This document shows, piece by piece, positions 1 to 8,131 of a DNA stretch of 48,840 nucleotides. Made by a program: the position numbers and the translations under genes. Every line of letters starts with the position of its first letter. Position 1 is the stretch's first letter. The notes beneath the pieces are model-generated. The model had not been told where the DNA came from. It saw only the letters and a list, made by a program, of their open reading frames with translations, and did no database searches. The stretch comes from Chitinophagaceae bacterium (GTDB lineage Bacteria > Bacteroidota > Bacteroidia > Chitinophagales > Chitinophagaceae), in assembly GCA_947374225.1 (NCBI GenBank), contig CANCAY010000001.1, positions 1 through 48,840 on the forward strand, in the 5' to 3' direction.

Positions 1-180
1 TATAAAAGTCTTGTTTTCTTTTAAATTGAGGTTATAAGTGGCAATCCAAGACTGACTCCCCTGAATAATTCTAAAATATACTCTATCACCCCCACTTTGT
101 GGAATTTTTTGAACGGCATCCCAAGGTTTAGGGTTCAACGTGTTATATAAATTTTTAATCTGTTCTATTTTGTCTTCCAT
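1..180 (-). CDS. Phosphotransferase-family protein, N-terminal fragment (runs off the window)
   Basis: The reverse strand reads 60 uninterrupted codons from an ATG at 178-180 to the window edge. The peptide begins MEDKIEQIKNLYN and contains IPQSGGDRVYFRI and IATYNLNLKENKTFI. A glycine-rich strand followed by an arginine/tyrosine pair, then a TYN-N-KEN segment, is the usual N-terminus of the aminoglycoside-phosphotransferase-like kinases that Bacteroidota often fuse to a RapZ-type C-terminal domain. The catalytic kinase motifs and any RapZ domain lie outside the window, so the family call rests on this short N-terminus only. It is divergent from the TonB receptor gene, with 99 bases between the two starts. 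Confidence 0.6.
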   Translation of the reverse strand, partial: MEDKIEQIKNLYNTLNPKPWDAVQKIPQSGGDRVYFRIIQGSQSWIATYNLNLKENKTFI

Positions 181-279
181 AGGGGTTAAATGACGTTTTA
201 AGCGCTTTAAAAGTAATTAATAATGGCGGATAAATCAATAAACGCAAAAAAGTACTAAATTGATATCAAATACAATTAT

Positions 280-3081
280 ATGATTAAAAAACTAACTACT
301 CATTTTAGTATCTTTTTATTGTCATTGTTAACAATTACTTCATTTGCACAAAAGCAAAATATTAAGGGAAGAATTACAGACAATAGAGGATCTGCTTTAG
401 AAGGTGTTACCATTAAAGCAGTGAGTTCTAAAACAAATGCAATTTCTGAAAAGAATGGTACTTACTCCATAAATGCATCCATGAATGAAGTTTTAGAATT
501 TAGCTTTGTTGGTTTTGATACCAAAAAACTAATCGCGAATGCTACAACTATAAACGTTACTTTAAATACGAGCACATCCGATTTACAGGATGTGATTTTA
601 GTAGGTAGTCGTGGCGCAGGTCGTGCAAAAATTGAATCACCGGTTCCTGTTGATGTAATTAAATTAACTGAAGTGGGGATTAATACTGCTAAGATGGATT
701 TAACCTCTACTTTAAATGCAGTAGCGCCTTCATTTAACTATAATAAACAATCAGGCGCAGACGGTGCCGATCACGTTGATATAGGAACACTTAGAGGTTT
801 AGGCCCTGACCAAACTTTAGTGTTGGTTAATGGCAAACGTCGACACAGCACAGCTTTGGTTGGCTTGTTTGGAACAAGAGGTCGTGGTGGTTCTGGAGTT
901 GACTTAAACGGATTTCCTGAATCTGCGGTCGATAGAATTGAAATTTTAAGAGACGGAGCCTCTGCTCAATATGGTTCTGACGCCATTGCAGGTGTTATGA
1001 ACGTTGTATTAAAAAAGAGCACAAAAGAATGGAATATAGTAACTGGTATTGCTGGTTATGCAGATAAGAAATTTAATACTTTCCAATTTAGAGACAACCA
1101 TGATTATTTAACAGCGCGTCCAATTGACGGAGTTACACAATCAATAAGTGTTAATAGAGGTTTTGATATTGGTAAGAAAGGTGGCTTTGTGAATTTTTCT
1201 TTTGATTTCTTAGACCAAGGAAAAACTTTCCGTCAAGCAGCTTCTTCTGATATCTCAAAAGCAGATGGATTACCAACGAATACTTGGAGACAAGGTTTTG
1301 GTGATGGTTCAATGCAGTCTTATGGTACTATGATGAACATGGAAATACCATTAAGTAATGGGTTTAAATTTTATGCATTTGGTGGTATGAATAGCAAAAA
1401 ATCTGACGCATACGCTTATACGCGTAATTGGTCAGCTAAGCCAGCTCGTTTCCCGGTAACTAATAATGGAGACTTGATCTATGTAAGAGACATTATGTTT
1501 ACTTCTGGTTCTGGCGACACTAGCTATAACCCGCATATTCAAGCAAATATCAAGGATATGTCTTTAGCTGCTGGCTTAACTAAAACAACTGAATCTGGTT
1601 GGGATTTTGATTTAAGCAATACCATGGGTTATAATGGTTTTCATTATTACGGTAATGGCACTTTCAACGCATCTAATATTGGCAACCCTACTCAAACACG
1701 TTTTAATGATGGTGGATTTGAGTTTATGCAAAATACAAGCAACTTAGATGCCACTAAGCAATTTGGTACCGTAAATAAAGGTGGTTTAAAAGTTTCTTTT
1801 GGTGCAGAGTTAAGATCTGAAAAATACAATATCTCTCAAGGTGAATATGCTTCATTTGCCGCCTTCCCTAACAGCAACGGTTTAGAGCAAGCACCAGGCG
1901 CACAAGGCTTTCCTGGATTCAGCCCTGACGACAGAGTTAGAGCTTCAAGAACTGTAGGCGGCGCTTATGCTGATTTCGAGTTTACACCTAGTGACTTATT
2001 ATTAGTAACAGCTGCTGTAAGAGGCGAGAACTATTCTGACTTTGGTTCTGTAGCAACTTATAAAACTTCATTCAGATATAAGTTAACCGATAATTTTAAT
2101 TTTAGAGGATCTATGAGTACCGGTTACCGTGCTCCTTCTTTACAACAAAAATATTTCAGTAATACTTTAACGTCATTCTCTCAAGGACAATTAGTGCAAT
2201 CAAGAGTAGCCCGTAACGACGATGCTATTACTAAATTAGCTGGCATCCCTTCTTTAAAACAAGAGACTTCTATTAATAAAAGTTTAGGGTTTACTTGGAA
2301 ACCATTCAAAGGTTTCTCTCTAACAGTAGACGGTTATTCTATCGAAATGAAAGACCGCGTAGTATTGTCTGGATTATTTAGTGCATCTGACGCTAGCTTA
2401 CCAACAGCATTAACGTCTAAATTAAATAGCATGGGTGTTGCAACTGCTCAGTTCTTTGCAAATGCAGTAAACACAACTAATACAGGAGTGGACGTGGTTG
2501 CTGACTACCAATTAAAAATTAACAACAATAACAAATTAAAATTCTTATTCGTTGCTAATTTCCAAGGCATCACAATTGACGATATTCACGTACCTGCTGG
2601 ATTGAATACCAATACATATAATGCGCAAACTTTCTTTACAGACAGAGAGCAATATTTCTTAAAAGCTTCTGCACCTGAATCTAAATATTCTTTCAGTTTG
2701 GACTATTCCAGCAAGAAATTTAGCTTAGGTACTAGAATTACTTACTTTGGTAATTTAGCCTTGACTGGGTTTGGTGTGAACGGAGACGGTATCAACCCAA
2801 TGGTTCCAGCTGACGCAGACGAAACTGGCAACACATTAGTTCCAGAAATATTCAACTACAAAGGCAAGTTCACTACCGACGTCTACGCTAGTCTTAAGCT
2901 ATGTAAAGCAGCTACTTTAATTTTAGGCGCTGACAATATCTTTAATGTACACCCTGATTTCGCAGTAAACCCACAAGCAAAATGGTGGGCTGGTGATAAT
3001 GAAACAGGAGGTCCTTGGGATGGCGTTCAAATGGGCTATAATGGTTTAAGAATTTTCACCAAATTAGCTTTCAAATTCTAA
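280..3081 (+). CDS. TonB-dependent receptor with carboxypeptidase-regulatory-like N-domain
   Basis: 933 residues. A signal peptide ends near residue 24 (SLLTITSFAQ). Residues about 28-100 form a CarboxypepD_reg-like beta-sandwich (GRITDNRGSALEGVTI), typical of Bacteroidota outer-membrane transporters. A plug domain follows at about 110-245, with the hallmark DRIEILRDGASAQYGSDAIA. The rest is a long beta-barrel ending in an aromatic residue (IFTKLAFKF). The protein should import a substrate across the outer membrane using TonB/ExbBD energy. No SusD-type lipoprotein gene follows, so it is not a classic SusCD pair, and the substrate cannot be told. A strong hairpin terminator lies right after the stop, so it is probably transcribed alone. 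Confidence 0.93.
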   Translation: MIKKLTTHFSIFLLSLLTITSFAQKQNIKGRITDNRGSALEGVTIKAVSSKTNAISEKNGTYSINASMNEVLEFSFVGFDTKKLIANATTINVTLNTSTSDLQDVILVGSRGAGRAKIESPVPVDVIKLTEVGINTAKMDLTSTLNAVAPSFNYNKQSGADGADHVDIGTLRGLGPDQTLVLVNGKRRHSTALVGLFGTRGRGGSGVDLNGFPESAVDRIEILRDGASAQYGSDAIAGVMNVVLKKSTKEWNIVTGIAGYADKKFNTFQFRDNHDYLTARPIDGVTQSISVNRGFDIGKKGGFVNFSFDFLDQGKTFRQAASSDISKADGLPTNTWRQGFGDGSMQSYGTMMNMEIPLSNGFKFYAFGGMNSKKSDAYAYTRNWSAKPARFPVTNNGDLIYVRDIMFTSGSGDTSYNPHIQANIKDMSLAAGLTKTTESGWDFDLSNTMGYNGFHYYGNGTFNASNIGNPTQTRFNDGGFEFMQNTSNLDATKQFGTVNKGGLKVSFGAELRSEKYNISQGEYASFAAFPNSNGLEQAPGAQGFPGFSPDDRVRASRTVGGAYADFEFTPSDLLLVTAAVRGENYSDFGSVATYKTSFRYKLTDNFNFRGSMSTGYRAPSLQQKYFSNTLTSFSQGQLVQSRVARNDDAITKLAGIPSLKQETSINKSLGFTWKPFKGFSLTVDGYSIEMKDRVVLSGLFSASDASLPTALTSKLNSMGVATAQFFANAVNTTNTGVDVVADYQLKINNNNKLKFLFVANFQGITIDDIHVPAGLNTNTYNAQTFFTDREQYFLKASAPESKYSFSLDYSSKKFSLGTRITYFGNLALTGFGVNGDGINPMVPADADETGNTLVPEIFNYKGKFTTDVYASLKLCKAATLILGADNIFNVHPDFAVNPQAKWWAGDNETGGPWDGVQMGYNGLRIFTKLAFKF

Positions 3082-3106
3082 TTGATTCATTTATTTGAAT
3101 AACTTT

Positions 3107-3136
3107 AAGTCCTCCCAATTGGGGGGACTTTTTTTT
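3107..3136 (+). terminator. Rho-independent terminator after the TonB receptor
   Basis: Arms AAGTCCTCCC (3107-3116) and GGGGGGACTT (3121-3130) pair with one G-T wobble around an AATT loop, followed by a run of T to 3136. It lies 26 bases after the receptor stop codon. Confidence 0.9.
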
Positions 3137-3143
3137 GTACCGC

Positions 3144-3174
3144 TTTGATTGACTCTAAATAAGCAATACATTTA
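3144..3174 (+). promoter_or_regulatory. Candidate Bacteroidota promoter for the SAM hydrolase gene
   Basis: TTTG at 3144-3147 is separated by exactly 19 bases from TACATTTA at 3167-3174, which matches the -7 consensus TAnnTTTG at seven of eight positions. The ATG is 15 bases downstream. It sits just behind the preceding terminator, where a promoter is needed. Confidence 0.5.
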
Positions 3175-3189
3175 TATAAATCAGTAAAC

Positions 3190-4092
3190 ATGAAGCAGCT
3201 CCTTTTAATTGTAAGTTTTTTATTTAGTGTGGCGACCGCAATGTCGCAAAATGGCATTGTGGTTTTTCAAACTGATTTTGGCACCAAGGACGGCGCGGTG
3301 TCTGCCATGAAAGGAGTAGCGAGTAGTGTAGACGCTAATTTAAAACTCTACGATTTAACACATGATATACCTGCATATAATATTTGGGAAGCTGCATATC
3401 GTCTAGACCAGACAGTGGCTTACTGGCCTGCAGGAACGGTATTTGTTTCGGTGGTAGACCCTGGCGTGGGCACAGAAAGAAAGTCGGTAGTGGTAAAAAC
3501 AAAAACTGGACATTTTATTGTAACACCGGATAATGGAACGCTTACTTTAATTGCGCTTTCTTTAGGTATCGATTCCGTTCGTGAAATTGACGAGGTGAAA
3601 AATAGAAGAAAAAATAGCGGCGCTTCCTATACTTTTCATGGACGTGATGTATATGCTTACACCGCAGCAAGACTAGCGTCACATACCATAAGCTATGAGC
3701 AGGTAGGTGCAATAAGCAATGAGCCCGTGCATAGTTTATCTTTCCAAAAAGCAAGCTTAACAGGAACTACCCTAAAAGGAAATATTTCAATTTTAGATAT
3801 TCAATATGGAAATATCTGGACCAATATTGACCAAGCCTATTGGAAAAAATTTATGAATATCCCACATGCTAAAAATGAATTACAAGTGCGTATGTATCAT
3901 TTACAAAAATTAGTGTACACAGGAACTATGCCTTTTGAAAATACTTTTGGCGCCGTAGGGGTAAACAAACCATTAGCCTATTTGAATAGTTTAATGAATG
4001 TTTCTTTTGCGCTGAATCAAGGAAGCTTTGCCGCTAAATATCATATTGAAGCAGGCAATGATTGGACAGTAGCTATTGATTGGAGTAAATAA
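3190..4092 (+). CDS. SAM hydroxide adenosyltransferase (DUF62), with signal peptide
   Basis: 300 residues. The family hydrolyses S-adenosylmethionine to adenosine and methionine and is related to fluorinases and chlorinases. Family motifs are all visible: VVFQTDFGTKDGAVSAMKG (about 24-42), VVDPGVGTERKS (88-99), TPDNGTL (112-118) and FHGRDVYA (149-156). The Asp-Arg-His triad used to activate water corresponds to D90, R97 and H150, so it looks active as a hydrolase. The N-terminus is hydrophobic and ends in MSQ near residue 20, which reads as a cleavable signal peptide. That would place a SAM-consuming enzyme in the periplasm, where SAM is not expected. The gene has its own candidate promoter and ends 23 bases from the convergent Rieske gene. 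Confidence 0.87.
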   Translation: MKQLLLIVSFLFSVATAMSQNGIVVFQTDFGTKDGAVSAMKGVASSVDANLKLYDLTHDIPAYNIWEAAYRLDQTVAYWPAGTVFVSVVDPGVGTERKSVVVKTKTGHFIVTPDNGTLTLIALSLGIDSVREIDEVKNRRKNSGASYTFHGRDVYAYTAARLASHTISYEQVGAISNEPVHSLSFQKASLTGTTLKGNISILDIQYGNIWTNIDQAYWKKFMNIPHAKNELQVRMYHLQKLVYTGTMPFENTFGAVGVNKPLAYLNSLMNVSFALNQGSFAAKYHIEAGNDWTVAIDWSK

Positions 4093-4115
4093 ATCAGATA
4101 AATTTTCTGTTCTTT

Positions 4116-5204
4116 TTATTGATTCATGAATTCCGCTAGCAAACTGTGAAAATGATGAGTGCCTTGCTCGCGCTGCGTTGCGTATCTTCCAAAATGATAA
4201 AAGCGAGAGCGTATCCCTTGTTGCACATACTGCACTACTTCTTCATCCTCTTGTTCTACGGTATCTAAGCCACTTCCCGCGCCTTGCTCTAATTTTGAAG
4301 CATCATATACAAAACTTAAGAAACTTACTTTAGTATTATTAGCATCGATAGGGGTGATTACATTTAAAGACAATCCCCAAGGATAAAAATTGAACATCAT
4401 ATTTGGGAATACCCAATAATAATAGGCTGCAATTCTTTTACCCGCATCTGGATGGTCTGCCGGAGTATCAAAACAATTTTCATCGTCCTTGGCAATACCT
4501 AATTGCAAATTGGAATATTTAAATACTTCTGTGGAATAGCCTTTAAAATCTAAAAATGCATTTAAACCTGGATGCACAAAAGGAATATGGAAGCCTTCTA
4601 AATAGTTCTCACAATACAATGCCCAATTGGCTTTTATATAATAATCATTGGACCTTGTTGCATCATATTTTAATTCATTAATAGGCAACCAACCAATACG
4701 CGTTTCCATCTCTCTAAAAAATAATTCAGGACCCAAGCCTTTTTGTAATTGCGTAAATAATAAGGGTCCCCATTGATATAAATTCAAATGATGTAAATGA
4801 TTATTCTCTGGAATAAAATTTTCTACGTCTTTAAATTCTGGCATAGAAATAAATTTTCCATCCAAATGAAAAGCACGTCCATGGTATTTACAACGCAAAT
4901 GTTTTTGTGCACTGCAGGGCTCATATACCATAAGGTTTCCACGGTGCGTACACACGTTGGACAAGCAATGTATATGGCCTTCTGCATCACGTGTCAACAC
5001 CAAGGGCTCGTCAATATAGTTTTCTAAAAATTTAATAGGATGCGCGTCCCCTGCATTCGGAATCATACCAGTATGTCCAATATATTGCCAACTAGGCGCG
5101 AATATTTTTTCCTTCGACGCTTCTAAACAAGCAGGGTCTAAATAAAAACTAGTATCAATGGTTTTAGCTCTGGCAATATTAGGATCAATATAAAATTTTG
5201 ACAT
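4116..5204 (-). CDS. Rieske [2Fe-2S] aromatic-ring-hydroxylating oxygenase, alpha subunit
   Basis: 362 residues from ATG at 5202-5204 (MSKFYIDP). A second ATG two codons upstream (5208-5210) is equally possible; a TTG further upstream is less likely. The Rieske cluster ligands are present as NVCTHRGN followed by LRCKYHGRAF, i.e. C-x-H and C-x2-H. The mononuclear iron motif is ENYLEGFHIPFVH, giving the N-x2-E-x2-H-x4-H pattern, and an acidic stretch near EQEDEE may supply the third ligand. The family uses O2 and electrons from a ferredoxin reductase to oxidise aromatic rings or small amines such as choline. No reductase, ferredoxin or beta-subunit gene lies nearby, so it must borrow its electron donor. 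The substrate is unknown. Confidence 0.88.
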   Translation of the reverse strand: MSKFYIDPNIARAKTIDTSFYLDPACLEASKEKIFAPSWQYIGHTGMIPNAGDAHPIKFLENYIDEPLVLTRDAEGHIHCLSNVCTHRGNLMVYEPCSAQKHLRCKYHGRAFHLDGKFISMPEFKDVENFIPENNHLHHLNLYQWGPLLFTQLQKGLGPELFFREMETRIGWLPINELKYDATRSNDYYIKANWALYCENYLEGFHIPFVHPGLNAFLDFKGYSTEVFKYSNLQLGIAKDDENCFDTPADHPDAGKRIAAYYYWVFPNMMFNFYPWGLSLNVITPIDANNTKVSFLSFVYDASKLEQGAGSGLDTVEQEDEEVVQYVQQGIRSRFYHFGRYATQREQGTHHFHSLLAEFMNQ

Positions 5205-5311
5205 ATGCATGCAATTAGACCTCAATATACAAAATTACCCGGATCAAAATATAGCTAAAACGCTGATCTATAAGAGATTTGGCCCATAGAGCCTTACAAA
5301 TGTTGAATAAT

Positions 5312-5860
5312 TTAGTAATCATTTGTTATGCCCCCTAATTTTGCTACGTAGACCCATTTATCGTTAACTTTTTGATAAAGCAACGTACTTTGCGAATCAC
5401 ATATCGTATAAGAAAATACACAAATAGTATAATTTCTAAGAAAACAAGGTTTTGAAATTTTCCAATAGGTGCAGTATTTTTCTCTAAATTCTTGACTGCT
5501 TTCCAATTTCCTAACAGCATTATCACTTATAAATTTCGACTTTTCAATTCCATTTTCTTTTAAACAAAAGCGAGTAGTATCGTCATGGAATTGATTTGAT
5601 AATTCATGAAACTCTTCTTCAGATAAAACATGAGGATGACTTTTCTTGATTGCTACAAATGAAACACCTGAAAACATGGACTTATTAGAAAGAAAATTTC
5701 TAATAAGCAAAGTATCTGTTCTTGGATAGTCAAACTGGCTATATCGAATTTGATTGATAAACTCATACATATGCTTTTCATATACTGTGTCAGTTTGGGC
5801 TTTTGATAATATTGGCAAAAGTGAAATACTAAATAGTAAAATTAGATAAATTATTTTCAT
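5312..5860 (-). CDS. Small exported protein of unknown function, copy 2 of a tandem pair
   Basis: 182 residues from ATG at 5858-5860, chosen because it begins a clean signal peptide (MKIIYLILLFSISLLPILSKAQ). I do not recognise the family. The mature part starts TDTVYEKHMYEFINQIRYSQ and has a cysteine-containing C-terminal half (KYCTYW, KPCF, ICVFSYTICD) with four cysteines that could form disulfides in the periplasm. The last segment (LLYQKVNDKWVYVAKLG) resembles a closing beta-hairpin. It is a close paralogue of the gene just upstream; the two share 128 identical bases. There are 63 bases between the paralogues. The function is unknown. Confidence 0.72.
   Translation of the reverse strand: MKIIYLILLFSISLLPILSKAQTDTVYEKHMYEFINQIRYSQFDYPRTDTLLIRNFLSNKSMFSGVSFVAIKKSHPHVLSEEEFHELSNQFHDDTTRFCLKENGIEKSKFISDNAVRKLESSQEFREKYCTYWKISKPCFLRNYTICVFSYTICDSQSTLLYQKVNDKWVYVAKLGGITNDY
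5673..5800. repeat. 128-bp direct repeat, copy A (inside a tandem paralogue)
   Basis: By eye this stretch is identical to 6270-6397. It encodes the mature N-terminal third of both paralogues. Flanking sequence is still similar but carries substitutions, so the block marks recent duplication or gene conversion. Confidence 0.85.
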
Positions 5861-5923
5861 ACTATTTTTGTTAAAGTATACTATGAAATACATTAAAATA
5901 GTATCCATAGAAAAGTTTACAAC

Positions 5924-6457
5924 CTATGGCCGCCCTATTTCAAATACACGCAACCATTTATCATTTATTTTTTGATAAAGAATTGTGCTTTGCTCATCAC
6001 ATATTTCATAAGAGAACGCACAAATTGTATAATTCCTTACAAAACATGGTTTAGAAAACTGCCAATAGGAGCAATATCTTTCTCTAAAATTACCCTTATC
6101 CAAAATCTCAATAGCGCTATCACTTATTAATTTAGCGTTTTTAATTCTATTTTCTTTTAAATTAAATCGGATACTGTCGTTATTAAATTGTACTATTAAT
6201 TCATTGATTTCAGTATCCGATAAAAAATTAGGATGACTTTTTTTGAATGCCACAAATGGAACCGCTAAGAACATGGACTTATTAGAAAGAAAATTTCTAA
6301 TAAGCAAAGTATCTGTTCTTGGATAGTCAAACTGGCTATATCGAATTTGATTGATAAACTCATACATATGCTTTTCATATACTGTGTCAGTTTGGGCATT
6401 TGACAGTATTGGTAAAAGTGAAAAGCTAAATAGTAAGATTAAATAAATTATTTTCAT
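5924..6457 (-). CDS. Small exported protein of unknown function, copy 1 of a tandem pair
   Basis: 177 residues from ATG at 6455-6457, which starts the signal peptide MKIIYLILLFSFSLLPILSNAQ. A GTG start further upstream would overlap the preceding gene and is unlikely. It is the paralogue of 5312-5860 with the same layout: signal peptide, identical first mature segment, then a more diverged part with conserved cysteines (YCSYW, KPCF, ICAFSYEICD). It starts 10 bases after the end of the broken lipoprotein gene, so the three are probably one transcript. I do not recognise the family. The diverged C-terminal parts against an identical N-terminal part suggest either selection for variety at the C-terminus or conversion at the N-terminus. 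Confidence 0.72.
   Translation of the reverse strand: MKIIYLILLFSFSLLPILSNAQTDTVYEKHMYEFINQIRYSQFDYPRTDTLLIRNFLSNKSMFLAVPFVAFKKSHPNFLSDTEINELIVQFNNDSIRFNLKENRIKNAKLISDSAIEILDKGNFRERYCSYWQFSKPCFVRNYTICAFSYEICDEQSTILYQKINDKWLRVFEIGRP
6270..6397. repeat. 128-bp direct repeat, copy B (inside a tandem paralogue)
   Basis: Identical by eye to 5673-5800, 597 bases away in the same orientation. Confidence 0.85.
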
Positions 6458-6467
6458 ACTGGATTTG

Positions 6468-7893
6468 TTAAGGTATTTCAACTCCAATTTGGGTAGGAGG
6501 TGTATAATTATTATTTGAAACACATTTAGTACCTACTCCATCATTGCCAACTTTATGTTGTTCACTTAAATTAGCAAAATTATCTGTACTGTATTGTAAT
6601 ACATTGAGTCCTACTTTCTGCAGATATTGCAAAAATGATTCAGATTCTTTTACTTTGGGGCCCAGTCCCTCCAAACTTAAAGAATAACACTCTTTCATAG
6701 TTAAATTTGGATAGAAAGTTTTCAAACTGTTTGCCATATTATCCATATAGAATTCCAACATGTCATAATGCTGTATTGTTTGTTCATCTAGACTAAAATT
6801 TGATTTTAAATTCAAATTTGCATGTATAATTTCATGAATAATCCGGCTAGCTTTGTATTCCTTAGTAGACTCCTACATTGCTAATGAGTTTAAGTATATA
6901 ATTTGATCATTAACGCTATTGGGCGCAAATACCGTTTTAGTCTCTATCAACTGAGAGTGGTCTGTGCTTCTTGTAATCGTATCATTTTGGATGAATGTTA
7001 GATTAATTTTATCATTCATTCCAAATTTTTTTAAAATTTGAGTTACGGAATTATCAAAAGCTCCAGACAAGAATACATCCACCACGGATTTGAGACATGG
7101 ATCAGTTATGCGTTCTTTTATATTAGTAATAGAAGATCCACCCCCTGAAGAACCGCCCCCACCAGTACAAAATGCTTTAACCGCCGACTCGGTTGATGGA
7201 CTAATATATCTAGTGACTTCACAAGGATACGGATTATCACAAATCGTACTTAAGTATGTTCTATCAACCGAACCATCATCCCAATATGTAACCAAATAAA
7301 ATTCAGTACATGCATTAGATTTTGTTAAAGAGTTTGACTTAATATTAGAATTAACAACCACTTCTCTATTATAACTTTTAAGCGCTAGCTTTTTATACAG
7401 TCTCCGACCTTCTTTATACCCGAACTCCCACTTAAATTTACTATTAAAATCATATGCAGTTAGTGTACCTGTAATTGGATTCATCTTATTACTATAAAAC
7501 CCTGCCACTAACTTAGACATATCATCAACTATAATGTTTTTAGTTTCTAATATATACCCTTCTTCTATTCTATTATTAGCTTTTTCTATCAAAAAAAACT
7601 AATCCTGTTTTATTATCATTATATTTTATTGGAACATATAGAATATCATAATAACTATTTAAATTTTCACTACTTGCATTTGACCATTCTGCCTTATACT
7701 TTACAGTGTCAATAAACAATGCTTCAGAAATAGCTTGTGTCTTAACTTTTTTATCTTCTATAAATAATATAGCGTTAGTTTTATTTAATTCTACACTATT
7801 TAAAGTTGTAAGATTCTTCTCCTGAATAAAATCTTTTTTTTGACATGAGGCCAATAAAATTGAAATAATTAAAATCAATGGAATTTTCTTCAT
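6468..7893 (-). pseudogene. Broken lipoprotein gene with HExxH metallopeptidase-like motif
   Basis: Three reading-frame pieces join into one gene of about 474 codons. Piece 1 (7893-7576) starts MKKIPLILIISILLASC, a lipoprotein signal with the acylated cysteine at 17. Piece 2 (7592-6873) continues in another frame; the shift falls at a run of eight A (7591-7598), and seven would restore the frame. Piece 2 includes TYWDDGSVDRTYL and a Gly/Ser-rich linker. It stops at TAG (6873-6875), but the same frame continues without a break as ESTKEYKASRIIHEIIHANL to 6468, so HEIIH (6822-6836) is cut off by the amber codon. The intact protein would be a surface or periplasmic lipoprotein with a zinc-peptidase-like C-domain. 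Two lesions point to decay; a sequencing error at the homopolymer could explain only one. A relative in many Bacteroidota has the same Gly-rich linker and HExxH layout, but the function is unknown. Confidence 0.75.
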
Positions 7894-8084
7894 AGTTTTT
7901 TTTCTACTTTTTTTAAAATTAGTCTTAATTCTAAGCCACTGATTCCGTATTTATACTGATTTTCTTAATTCAGAAACATCCATAAATATATCCTATTTAA
8001 AAAGAGCTATTTATTTAACTTATGCGTTCGAAGTTTTTCTAATGTGCATAAAATCAGCCGTTTAAATTTCTGAGAAAATAATCA

Positions 8085-8114
8085 TTGAAATACTAAATTA
8101 TTTAGTTAATATTG
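8085..8114 (+). promoter_or_regulatory. Candidate promoter of the umuDC-like operon
   Basis: TTG (8085-8087), a 19-base spacer, then TAATATTG (8107-8114), seven of eight matches to TAnnTTTG. The ATG of the UmuD-like gene follows 17 bases later. Confidence 0.5.
8092..8106. promoter_or_regulatory. Candidate repressor operator 1 (perfect palindrome)
   Basis: ACTAAATTATTTAGT is a perfect 15-base inverted repeat with arms ACTAAA/TTTAGT. It lies wholly inside the promoter spacer, where a bound repressor would block RNA polymerase. Confidence 0.5.
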
Positions 8115-8128
8115 CTAATTAATTTAGT
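8114..8128. promoter_or_regulatory. Candidate repressor operator 2 (imperfect copy)
   Basis: GCTAATTAATTTAGT matches operator 1 at 12 of 15 positions. Its centre lies 22 bases from that of operator 1, close to two helical turns, which would put two repressor dimers on the same face of the DNA. Confidence 0.4.
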
Positions 8129-8131
8129 TTT

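Noticed and set aside
280..5204. TonB receptor, SAM hydrolase and Rieske oxygenase as one uptake and breakdown system
   Set aside because: A strong terminator separates the first two, the third is on the other strand, and no SusD or reductase partner is present; adjacency alone is not support.
5344..5526. 60-codon frame inside the small exported protein gene
   Set aside because: Out-of-frame shadow of the 5312-5860 gene with no start context.
6873..6875. Amber codon as a recoding (pyrrolysine or read-through) site
   Set aside because: The same gene also has a frameshift upstream, nothing in the window suggests recoding machinery, and Bacteroidota are not known for amber recoding in such genes.
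7576..7600. Programmed ribosomal frameshift at the A8/T8 run
   Set aside because: A slippery run is present, but a further nonsense codon in the same gene makes decay or sequencing error the simpler explanation; kept only as a possibility in the finding on the lesions.
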